Source: Telopea speciosissima
Lineage: Eukaryota; Streptophyta; Magnoliopsida; Proteales; Proteaceae
Length of the DNA stretch: 64,000 nt
Direction: 5' to 3'
NCBI RefSeq assembly: GCF_018873765.1
Contig: NC_057925.1
Coordinates: 4,723,568 to 4,787,567, forward strand
Made by a program: the position numbers and the translations under genes
The notes under the pieces: generated by a model
What the model saw: only the letters and a program-made list of their open reading frames with translations
What the model was told of the DNA's origin: nothing
Database searches by the model: none
Part shown: in pieces, positions 46,286 through 55,909 of the stretch
Layout: the number at the start of each line of letters is the position of its first letter
How positions within the stretch are numbered: position 1 is the first letter of the stretch

Positions 46286-46650
46286 TGATTATGAGGATAT
46301 GTACATATTTTTTTGTATAGGTGATATAAACTTTGTTGTGAAAGAAAGAAAAGGAATATTTACAAATAAGGATGGCAAACTACAAAGCTCTTAGGAGAAG
46401 CCCCAAAAGAACTTGAGGTCCCTAAAGGCTGAACAGAAAGAGACCGGCCACAAAGAACAAAGTTCCCTACAATTGAAAATAGTTGTTCAGATGAAATCTA
46501 TTATGTGGGAATGTTCCATCTGAACGGCTGTGAGTTGTTCATTTACGTTCATGTACGTGAACATCCATCCCTGAATGTCTTCCCCACCCATTTTATCTCT
46601 ATTAATACGCTATTTGAAGGACAACGAGAAAGAGAGCATAGCCTCACAAT

Positions 46651-46896
46651 TAGGGGTGTAAATGAATAGCTGAAATCCGTTTCCTTATTCCTTTAGCACT
46701 ATCCGAATCCGTCCAAAAGCTAAACGGATGCGGAAACGGATAGGCTATAGCTATCCGAAAAGCTATATTTACATTTAAACGGATAAAATATCCGATCCGT
46801 ATCCATTTAGCACTATCCGAATCCATCCGATAGCTAATCGGATGCAGATGCGGATATAGCACTATCCGAGCCGAATCCGATCCGTTTACAGCCCTA
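46651..46896. mobile_element. hAT-type MITE, 8-bp TSD, empty site in unit B
   Basis: Starts TAGGGGTGTAAATG and ends GTTTACAGCCCTA, with inner TATCCGAATCC/GGATTCGGATA arms. Flanks CTCACAAT (46643-46650) and CTCTCAAT (46897-46904). The corresponding place in unit B (58554-58561, CTCACAAT) has no insert. Confidence 0.9.
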
Positions 46897-48244
46897 CTCT
46901 CAATGTCCTTCCAAATTTAGAAGGTGAAAGGTGATCTTTGCTCTCCAAATTTGCCCAATAAAAACCATAGAAAAGGATCTCCTCCGCAACTTATCTTTAA
47001 TAGGAAAACCTTGCATCAAACAAATGCAAGTTATGAACAGATACTACTTTGCTTCTACTAAATCATCTAAATCATTTGACTAAACAAAAAATTATCTAAA
47101 TCATACCAACTGTCCCTAGAAGCTCTTCAATGACATACACCCGTCTTCTCTTCTTTATTCATCTTTTAAATAAGAATTAAATATTAAAAGATTAAGTTTC
47201 CTTCCACTCAGAGTGAATGGGATCCCGTTCATTAAGGGGCGGAAGAAAACGAAATTAGGTATCAACTTAGGAAGGACTTGTGAACCCTAGAATGATTGGT
47301 GTCCAATATTAAAACTCCAAAAAAAAAATTAAAATTGGAATAACTATTAGCTGTCTGACATTGGGCTGAACGAAATTGACTTTTGAGGTGATCGAAGTTA
47401 CCAACTACTAGTCCAAAGAAAAATGAAAATAAAAGACCCAATAAATTCTTAATTGAGCAATGGAATGGAAGTGCATGGGACTATAGGAGCCTTCAAGGAA
47501 GGGACCTGTCTTCTATAGTTCTTCTATTCAAGAAGCTGGATTCCCCCTAATTTTCTCAACAACTCTATTTGCATTGTCTAATGCCCACTTGCAAATGCCA
47601 ATCGAGACACACATTACGCAATACCAAGCCTCTTCCAATCCAGTTGACAATTTGGACTTTAGATTCGGTCCACAGACAGCCTACGCTTCAGTACGTCCAA
47701 TTATAAACCTACCTATCCTTTATATATAAGAACATATGTTACACCAATCGAGATCTTCTACTTCTGTCTATCCCTACTGTTGTGTGTGTCGTCCCACACA
47801 CAAGTAAGGCGGAAAATATCGTCTTACTCCTCCCCGAGCGTACAAATCCTCATGATTTTCTCCTTATCTTTTTAGTTTTTTTAATTACTGTGTGTGGGTG
47901 TCTTTTCTCATATTGCATGTCTCATTAATGTAATGTTAGTATGGCATTAATCTATAATTCTCACATGGTTGGGAGCATTGGTTTAATATAATATTTTCTT
48001 TAAATAATTTGGGGGTAAGAGAACGCTAACTAGTTGTGTAGCCAATGAGAATGGACATAGAAATATTGATTTGGATGAGATTTTCGATTTTATTGGGGGC
48101 TGAGCGATCTTTTCGTGTGCTACTACGTGTGAGCACAGGAACCACATGACTGAGTAGTGTTTTTTTTTCCATAATTCGGTTAGGTTGACCAATTAATTGT
48201 TAACATTGATAGTCTAACATAAGCCATGTAATAATAAATGACAA

Positions 48245-48375
48245 ATTTTTTTTGGTGAATGAAAATTTATTAAAGAGTGAAAAAATATACAAAACACCCA
48301 ATGGGAAAATCCCTATACAAGGGGCTACAAAAGCCTCATCTGGAGGCCCTAGGACGAAAAAAAAAAATAAAATTG
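48245..48375 (-). mobile_element. L1 LINE 3' end, shortened copy in unit A
   Basis: On the minus strand it ends AATAAATTTTCATTCACC with a poly-A tail. It is the same insertion as 59751-60330 in unit B, but about 480 bp of the inner part are missing here. Confidence 0.7.
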
Positions 48376-48506
48376 GTAATGATTCATTGTGTTTAGGATA
48401 AACAGAATACTCTAGCTATTACACGCTCGTTTTCATGATCCGGACATCGAATATTTGACTTACTAGTACTGTAATTTATAGTTAAAGGGGGAAAGTTCTC
48501 TGTTCA

Positions 48507-48640
48507 AGAGTGTGGCCTATGCCAATACTCTTATGAGTCTATCTCTTTCCTCCTCATTTGAAAAAAAACTTCTGCCCCCATGTTTTGATGAGAAGGAGAG
48601 AGATAGACACATGGGAGTGCTGGCGTAGGCCACATTCCCA
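48507..48640. repeat. hairpin MITE, GGGAGTGTGGCCTA family
   Basis: AGAGTGTGGCCTATGCC at the left mirrors GGCGTAGGCCACATTCCC at the right. Shared with unit B (60488-60598), where the distal right end is missing. Confidence 0.65.
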
Positions 48641-48759
48641 GACAGAAAACTACTTCTCGTAGTTATATTACATAAAATCTCCTATTCAAGCTAGAATATT
48701 GTTTGAGTACTAAACAAAGCTAACCCACCTTTCAGAAAATACATAACAAATGTGTTACA

Positions 48760-48890
48760 CATGGGTTGTCGATTGACAAAAAAATGGAGTCTCAGATCCA
48801 AAGATTAACAAAAACACAATCATGGGTTGTCGATTGACAAACAAATGGAGTCACAGATCCAAAGATTAACAAAAACACAATCATGGGTGG
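48760..48890. repeat. 61-bp tandem duplication upstream of extensin A
   Basis: Two units of 61 bp starting CATGGGTTGTCGATTGAC (48760 and 48821) plus the start of a third. Unit B has a single unit. It lies 540-660 bp before the start codon. Confidence 0.9.
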
Positions 48891-49342
48891 TTGATTAAAA
48901 GAATAATTTCTCCACCAATGCTCAATGAAGTCTTAGATCTATCCAAATAGTAAAACCAAAACAGCCCTAGATCCAGAGGTTAGTTCTCAAATGACATTCC
49001 TGATTGGTTCTCTAGGTCTGAACGATTTGATTTGCTTCAGAAAAACTGGGTTTTTTGTTTAAGGGTGATCCCATTATAATAGGTTCCATATGGGCTGTCA
49101 CCTTTGTTGCACTACTTTCAGAGACTTGGGAGATATGCTTTGGAGTTGACTCTTAAGGCAGGAACTATTCATACTAGAAGTGGTTAGGGTTTATATATAT
49201 TAGATAAAGTTATCAGAAAGGTTTAGTTAGTGGGATGAATGACATGAAAAGATGGAATATTATATAAGATCTGCACCAGTTGGGAACTTTCTAATCAATT
49301 AAACAAATGTAACTCTTTGTGTACATTGATTGAAGGGATCAG

Positions 49343-49350
49343 TATATAAA
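49343..49350 (+). promoter_or_regulatory. TATA box of extensin A
   Basis: TATATAAA, 78 bp before the ATG, with the transcription start expected near 49375. About 460 bp around it are nearly identical in unit B. Confidence 0.75.
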
Positions 49351-49420
49351 CTAGGGAATGGACTTTCATTCCAAGCCATTCTCAAGCTAGTCTTCTCTTA
49401 CTCCTCTTCAGCCTAAGGCC

Positions 49421-52273
49421 ATGGCACCCCCTTGGCCTCGCTTGGTTTATGCTTTGGTAGTTTGCTTGATAGCCACCAATGTTGTAGCAGATGATGAAAA
49501 GCCTCTGAAATCTCCTCCGCATCTACATCATCACAAACATCGACCACCACCTTATTACTACAAGTCCCCACCCCCACCTTCTCCCTCTGCTTATTATTAC
49601 AAGTCACCACCTCCACCATCTCCAGCACCGCCGCCATATTATTACAAATCACCACCACCTCCATCTTCATCTCCTCCACCACCATATTACTACAGGTCAC
49701 CGCCTCCACCATTTCCATCACCTCCTCCTCCTTACTATTATAAGTCACCACCTCCACCCTCCCCATCACCTCCATCTCCATACTATTACAAATCACCACC
49801 ACCACCTTCACCATCGCCTCCTCCTCCATACTTGTATAAGTCACCACCTCCACCATCTCCATCACCTCCCCCTCCCTACTTGTATAAATCACCACCACCA
49901 CCTTCTCCATCGCCTCCACCTCCATATTTGTACAAGTCACCACCTCCACCATCTCCATCACCTCCCCCTCCCTACTTGTATAAGTCGCCGCCACCACCTT
50001 CACCATCACCTCCACCTCCATACTTGTACAAGTCACCACCTCCACCATCTCCATCACCACCCCCTCCTTACATGTATAAGTCACCACCACCACCTTCACC
50101 ATCGCCACCTCCTCCATACTTGTACAAGTCACCGCCTCCACCATCTCCATCACCTCCCCCTCCCTACTTGTACAAGTCACCACCACCACCACCACCTTCA
50201 CCATCACCTCCTCCTCCATACATGTATAAGTCACCACCACCACCACCACCTTCACCATCTCCACCTCCTCCATACTTGTACAAGTCACCGCCTCCACCAT
50301 CTCCATCACCTCCCCCTCCTTACATGTATAAGTCACCACCACCACCTTCACCATCACCTCCTCCTCCATACTTGTACAAGTCACCGCCTCCACCATCTCC
50401 TTCACCTCCCCCTCCTTACATGTATAAGTCACCACCACCACCTTCACCATCTCCACCTCCTCCATACTTGTACAAGTCACCGCCTCCACCATCTCCATCA
50501 CCTCCCCCTCCTTACATGTATAAGTCACCACCACCACCTTCACCATCACCTCCTCCTCCATACTTATACAAGTCACCGCCTCCACCATCTCCATCACCTC
50601 CCCCTCCGTACATGTATAAGTCACCACCACCACCTTCACCGTCACCTCCTCCTCCATACTTGTACAAGTCACCGCCCCCACCATCTCCATCACCTCCCCC
50701 TCCATATATGTATAAGTCACCACCACCACCTTCACCATCACCTCCTCCTCCATACTTGTACAAGTCACCGCCTCCACCATCTCCATCACCTCCCCCTCCA
50801 TACATGTATAAGTCACCACCACCACCTTCACCATCTCCTCCTCCTCCATACTTGTACAAGTCACCGCCTCCACCATCTCCATCACCTCCCCCTCCTTACA
50901 TGTATAAGTCACCGCCTCCACCTTCACCATCACCTCCTCCTCCATACTTATACAAGTCACCACCTCCACCATCTCCTTCACCTCCCCCTCCATACATGTA
51001 TAAGTCACCACCACCACCTTCACCATCTCCTCCTCCTCCATACTTGTACAAGTCACCGCCTCCACCATCTCCATCACCTCCCCCTCCTTACATGTATAAG
51101 TCACCACCACCACCTTCACCATCTCCACCTCCTCCATACTTGTACAAGTCACCGCCTCCACCATCTCTATCACCTCCCCCCCCTTACATGTATAAGTCAC
51201 CACCACCACCTTCACCATCACCTCCTCCTCCATACATGTATAAGTCACCACCACCACCTTCACCATCTCCACCTCCTCCATACTTGTACAAGTCACCGCC
51301 TCCACCATCTCCATCACCTCCCCCTCCTTACATGTATAAGTCACCACCACCACCATCTCCATCACCTCCCCCTCCTTACATGTATAAGTCACCACCACCA
51401 CCTTCACCATCACCTCCTCCTCCATACATGTATAAGTCACCACCACCACCTTCACCGTCTCCACCTCCTCCATACTTGTACAAGTCACCGCCTCCACCAT
51501 CTCCATCACCTCCCCCTCTTTACATGTATAAGTCACCACCACCACCTTCACCATCACCTCCTCCTCCATACTTGTACAAGTCACCACCCCCACCATCTCC
51601 ATCACCTCCCCCTCCTTACATGTATAAGTCACCACCACCACCTTCACCTTCACCTCCTCCTCCATACTTGTACAAGTCACCGCCCCCACCATCTCCATCA
51701 CCTCCCCCTCCTTACATGTATAAGTCACCACCACCACCTTCACCTTCACCTCCTCCTCCATACTTGTACAAGTCACCGCCCCCACCATCTCCATCACCTC
51801 CCCCTCCTTACATGTATAAGTCACCACCACCACCTTCACCATCACCGCCTCCTCCATACTTGTACAAGTCACCGCCTCCACCATCTCCATCACCTCCCCC
51901 TCCCTACTTGTATAAGTCACCACCACCACCTTCACCATCGCCTCCTCCTCCATACTTGTATAAGTCACCGCCTCCACCATCTCCATCACCTCCCCCTCCT
52001 TACATGTATAAGTCACCCCCACCACCATCACCATCGCCACCTCCTCCATACGTTTACAAGTCACCACCTCCTCCATCTCCATCACCTCCCCCTCCTTACA
52101 TATATAAGTCTCCCCCACCCCCATCACCATCACCACCTCCTCCATACGTTTACAAGTCGCCACCTCCTCCATCTCCATCACCACCTCCTCCGTACTTCTA
52201 TAAGTCCCCACCTCCACCCTCACCACATCCTTCATACTATTATAGTTCCCCTCCACCACCCAATGTTTACTAG
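49421..52273 (+). CDS. extensin (SPPPP/YxYK hydroxyproline-rich wall protein), copy A
   Basis: A single open frame of 950 residues. The signal peptide is at residues 1-23 (LVYALVVCLIATNVVA), followed by a His-rich stretch (HLHHHKHR) and then to the end tandem modules of SPPPPSPSPPPPYLYK type. SPPPP blocks are hydroxylated and arabinosylated in known extensins, and YxY gives isodityrosine cross-links with Lys nearby, so the product is an insoluble structural cell-wall protein. The first modules end YYYK, the central ones alternate YLYK and YMYK, and the last have YVYK, YIYK and YFYK, closing with SYYYSSPPPPNVY. At 950 residues it is longer than most extensins. The antisense open frame is a composition artefact. 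An AATAAA lies at about 52323. Confidence 0.96.
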   Translation: MAPPWPRLVYALVVCLIATNVVADDEKPLKSPPHLHHHKHRPPPYYYKSPPPPSPSAYYYKSPPPPSPAPPPYYYKSPPPPSSSPPPPYYYRSPPPPFPSPPPPYYYKSPPPPSPSPPSPYYYKSPPPPSPSPPPPYLYKSPPPPSPSPPPPYLYKSPPPPSPSPPPPYLYKSPPPPSPSPPPPYLYKSPPPPSPSPPPPYLYKSPPPPSPSPPPPYMYKSPPPPSPSPPPPYLYKSPPPPSPSPPPPYLYKSPPPPPPSPSPPPPYMYKSPPPPPPSPSPPPPYLYKSPPPPSPSPPPPYMYKSPPPPSPSPPPPYLYKSPPPPSPSPPPPYMYKSPPPPSPSPPPPYLYKSPPPPSPSPPPPYMYKSPPPPSPSPPPPYLYKSPPPPSPSPPPPYMYKSPPPPSPSPPPPYLYKSPPPPSPSPPPPYMYKSPPPPSPSPPPPYLYKSPPPPSPSPPPPYMYKSPPPPSPSPPPPYLYKSPPPPSPSPPPPYMYKSPPPPSPSPPPPYLYKSPPPPSPSPPPPYMYKSPPPPSPSPPPPYLYKSPPPPSPSPPPPYMYKSPPPPSPSPPPPYLYKSPPPPSLSPPPPYMYKSPPPPSPSPPPPYMYKSPPPPSPSPPPPYLYKSPPPPSPSPPPPYMYKSPPPPSPSPPPPYMYKSPPPPSPSPPPPYMYKSPPPPSPSPPPPYLYKSPPPPSPSPPPLYMYKSPPPPSPSPPPPYLYKSPPPPSPSPPPPYMYKSPPPPSPSPPPPYLYKSPPPPSPSPPPPYMYKSPPPPSPSPPPPYLYKSPPPPSPSPPPPYMYKSPPPPSPSPPPPYLYKSPPPPSPSPPPPYLYKSPPPPSPSPPPPYLYKSPPPPSPSPPPPYMYKSPPPPSPSPPPPYVYKSPPPPSPSPPPPYIYKSPPPPSPSPPPPYVYKSPPPPSPSPPPPYFYKSPPPPSPHPSYYYSSPPPPNVY

Positions 52274-52513
52274 ATATTCCATCTTTCCAATGTAGTTCAT
52301 TAAAAATTTTCTATTCATTCCCAATAAATTGTGGTTGTAGTTCATTAATTTCTAATTTTCCTCCCCGTTAATTCTATTCCTTTTCGTGCAATTCCAAAAC
52401 AATGAGAATGGTGGAGGTCCCGAAGGGCGCATCAACCAATCGAAACTGGGCTGAACCGAAGCTTGGACTTGGCAATAAAAGTTTTTTTGGTTACTTTTTG
52501 CATTTTGTAATAG

Positions 52514-52539
52514 CTCTCTCTCTCTCTCTCTCTCTCTCT
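52514..52539. repeat. CT dinucleotide repeat
   Basis: About 13 CT units in the 3' flank of extensin A. Confidence 0.85.
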
Positions 52540-52898
52540 TGGTTGGGTACTACTGTATTTGTAACATGTTGGAAACTTGTTCATCATATGAAAATTAAGG
52601 CTTAAAAGGAGAATTGGCTAGAACTTGTTCCTTTTTCATAAAGATTTCTCTGTTTGGTTGTTTTCCCTGTATTGAAGTTATGAGAACTGGTTTTTTGGAC
52701 GAAGACAGTTATTGGAATCACAAACTTCTTCAACATATCTAAATCAACTTATCATGATTTCTTTTTCGGTTTTCATATATATCTACAAACATGCAAATTT
52801 ACTTCATCAAGGTCATGTGGGCTCAAATTCCCCACTTCTCCCCCCCCTCCAAAAAAAGAGGGTATTAAATAAAAGGCCTAGATCGTTGGTTCAAAATT

Positions 52899-53177
52899 GG
52901 GTGGCCTCTTGTGGCTCTTATACTTGATAGTCAGAGCACTCACAGCCGATGTGGGATTACCTCAATACTCCCCCTTACGTGCAGATTTTCTTGTGGGTTT
53001 TGTCTTTGTGGGTGGAATATGGCCTATCATCGAACAAGACCCAACGTACCCGCTTTAATACTACATTAATAAGCTTCCATCTTAAAAACAATTGGATCCA
53101 AGTGGGGTGGCCTCTTGTGACTCTTAATTATACTTCATAGTCGGAGCACCCACAACCGATGTGGGATTACCTCAATA
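52899..53177. repeat. pair of direct repeats of about 70 bp
   Basis: GGGTGGCCTCTTGTG...CCGATGTGGGATTACCTCAA at 52899-52967 recurs at 53105-53177, with a few changes. GATGTGGGA-type words are common in plant LTR and TRIM elements, but no element ends could be fixed. Confidence 0.55.
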
Positions 53178-53649
53178 AATAAAACTTTTATACAAATTTT
53201 TGGTTCTAGGCTTCCATACGTTGATATCTTCTTCTTTGCTGCTAGATCTCATGACTACTGGATGATATTTACCGGATGATACCCCCTCCCCCGCCTACAA
53301 CTACCTTCATATAAATGGAAGGAGGAACAATATAAATTCCAATAAAATAGGATCTCTTCATCAGCAATCTCTACATTTCTAGCCAGAGAACAATCCAAAA
53401 GGTAAAAAAATAAAAAAGGGGAAAAATTGTTTGGAAAAATCAAGCATATACATCAGAATCATATACACAAAGAAAGTAAATTCTTGAGATCTGATGGGCC
53501 GCCTTTGCATTGAGCTCATATATCATCCACGATCTAATTCCAGTACTACCAGATTTAAGTCTTTAAATTTTGAAGAATCCCAATACACTTTACCTCTGAA
53601 TTTACAAGTTCTAGCCAGGTATCGATGAGCTACAGAAATTAGGTTCCAA

Positions 53650-54170
53650 CCATTTTTTAAAGGGTTTTTGCCAAATGCCCATTTGTACAAATACACTTCT
53701 ACAACTTTACAATTTCTGTGTGTCCCCTGTACTTTCAAAACATTGTACTCCTTTAGTCTAGTCGGTTAGTCTAGAACATTATGTTCAAACGTCTGGATTT
53801 TTTTGTACATGGTTAGACCATTCCGCCCTTGATAGGGTAGAATGATCAAGTTGCCCTCACTAACATTATTATGTGAGTTTTTACCAAATGCCCCTTTCAA
53901 AATGCCCATTTGTACAAATGCACCCCTATAACTTTACAATTTCCAGGTGCCCTCCCTATTTTTAAATTATTGTAACACTTTAGTTTAGTCAGTTAGTCTA
54001 GGACCTTAGACGTTAATTTCAGGGAATCTAATGATCAAAATACCCTTATGATAAAAATCCACCAAAATTAAAGGGTAAGGTGATCAAATTGTCCTCATCT
54101 TTCCCAAATCGTTTAAGATTTGAAACTAAAAATCGATTTAGAAGAGATTTGGGTAACAAAATTGCAGGTT
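53650..54170. repeat. repeat related to the arms of the 22-23 kb inverted-repeat element
   Basis: Contains AAATGCCCATTTGTACAAAT twice (about 53675 and 53906), TTAGTCTAGGACCTTAGACGTT and CCCAAATCGTTTAAGATTTG, all relatives of 22124-22430. The two starts suggest one copy inserted in or duplicated beside another. Confidence 0.6.
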
Positions 54171-54189
54171 CGGCATTGCGACAAGGTAT

Positions 54190-55430
54190 ATCAGGTTCTT
54201 ACTAAAAGCTAATTTTCTCAAAATTACGACAGAGAAACGGAGTCTCAAATTAGAAGCCCATAAAATTGACTTTTGAAGTGATCTAACTTATTACCACTCC
54301 TTTAAAGAAAATGAAAATAAGAAGCTGGCTGCCGGCCACCAATATGCAATTGTGTTCCCCCTAATTTTCTACACATCTAACTCTCTTTGCTAAGAATTCA
54401 GAATTCGCGTTAAGTAATGCATTTTCTAATGCCTAATTGGAAATGCCAATCCAGACCCACGTTATGCGTTATAGAGCCTACGCATCATTGCATCAGTCCA
54501 ACCAAAATCCTACATACCCCTTATATATAATAAAATATGGGTGAGTGTTTTATGTAGGGGAGTGCAGGGGTCATGCGTGTACGGCAGTCAATACGAGCTC
54601 GTACTGGCATCTCGGGGTGGGATTTTCACCTTTCATGAGGGCGGGGTTGTCATTTCACCCTCACCCCCACTGTGATTGGGCGTGGCGTCCCCCACCCCCC
54701 CTCCCCCCACCCAAAAAAAAATAATTTTCCCCTTAAATATTTTACTGCATACATTATTACAGCTAACAAATGTAACCCTACATGCAAAGGAGTAAGGAAG
54801 AAAATAAGACAGATACTTTCAATATTATAACCCAATTACCGCATACAAGACCCCCCCTCTCTCTCCCTAAATATAATGTCAATCAGTATGGTATTTTTTT
54901 ATTTTTTATTTTTTTGAGGGGGAAAGATAAACAAAACTTTATTGATAAGAACGTGTAGTACACATAGATTATGAATTACAAGATTTAAAAAGCCATGGAG
55001 TGAAAATAGGCTAGATGATCCTACACCTCAAGGACTGGTCCTACGTTAGCCTCTTGACTGATCTTAGTTTAATACAGATTTTGTTTAAATAAATCGATTA
55101 AAATGACAAATTATTAGTCAAGTTTGATAATCTAAAATAAAGCATTTATTACAAAGAAATAATAAATGATACTTAATTAATCGTTTCTGAAAAGAAAAAC
55201 TAATAATCTTGGTATAATGATTAATTATATTTAATTATATTTTTCATTCAGATTACTCTGGCTATTATATTGTCACTTTAATTTCTTGATCGGACATTAA
55301 ATATTTGACTTACTAGTGTAATCTGTAGTTAAAAATTATATAAATAATAATACATAAACTCTCCAATTAAAAATCTTCTCTGCAAAAACACTGGATGGTC
55401 TGAATGATTGGATTCGCTTTAGAAACAAAG
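54190..55430. repeat. older third copy of the extensin 5' flank, gene missing
   Basis: Colinear, with more divergence, with 47330-49040 of unit A and 58980-60950 of unit B. Shared blocks include AAATTGACTTTTGA.GTGATC, CCAATCGAGAC-type text, AATATTATAACCCA.TT.CCGC and AAATATTTGACTTACTAGT. It stops before the promoter; no extensin gene follows. Unrelated sequence (54541-54720) and an L1 tail (about 54893-55080) are inserted. Confidence 0.65.
54893..55080 (-). mobile_element. L1-like LINE 3' tail
   Basis: On the minus strand it ends ...CTTATCAATAAAGTTTTG then a poly-A-rich tail; no coding is left to confirm the clade. Confidence 0.4.
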
Positions 55431-55639
55431 TCCAGTTCCTCTGCACGTACGTGTGAGAGATAACCACTTGTTCCATTTTTGCCAATTCCTTTGCACGTAC
55501 CTGTACTTTGTATGCATTTCAAATTACCGGCTTCTTACCATAAGCCTTTGAGGCAAATTGCATCTAATTTCTTTTGAGGAGAAAATAATGGCAAGCCAAA
55601 GATAAACTGGATTTGACGGGAGCGATTGTGTCAGTCCAA

Positions 55640-55787
55640 GGAGAAAGGTGGCATTGGTTTTCGTGATCCTTCTTTTCATAATAAAGCTTTATTATCCAAG
55701 GTTGCTTGGCTATTATGGAAAGATGGAGATAGTCTATTTTCCCGTTTTTGAAGTCTATATATTATCCAACTTCCAACTCACAGTTGT
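55640..55787 (+). mobile_element. L1 LINE fragment
   Basis: Encodes GGIGFRDPSFHNKALLSKVA then WLLWKDGDSLFSRF, the C-terminal GG.G.RD...FN.ALL.K..W motif of plant L1 reverse transcriptase, then a stop. It abuts the start of duplication unit B. Confidence 0.8.
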
Positions 55788-55909
55788 TCAGATGAAATCT
55801 ATTCTGTGGGAATGTTTCATCCGGATGGCTGTGAGTTGTTCACTTACGTTCACGTACGTGAACATTCACCCCTGAATGTCTTCCCTATCCATTTTATCTC
55901 TATTAATAC

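Larger units (their letters stand above)
46484..52600. repeat. tandem segmental duplication, unit A
   Basis: Colinear with unit B (55788-64000) from AGTTGTTCAGATGAAATCT onward through the extensin gene and its 3' flank. The start codons are 11,904 bp apart. Divergence is several percent in the flanks. Unit A has a private hAT MITE (46651-46896) and a private 61-bp tandem duplication (48760-48881). Confidence 0.9.

Noticed and set aside
49413-52259. 948-codon open frame on the minus strand opposite extensin A
   Set aside because: It is the mirror of a codon-restricted repeat (few T-rich codons on the plus strand give no stops on the minus strand). No start context, promoter or family match; the plus strand has a signal peptide, TATA box and extensin modules. 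The same holds for 61317-63449, 63364-63789 and the Gly-rich frame at 50512-50859.
53255-53738. Minus-strand short frames downstream of extensin A
   Set aside because: No similarity to known families and no splice or promoter signs; part of it overlaps a repeat.
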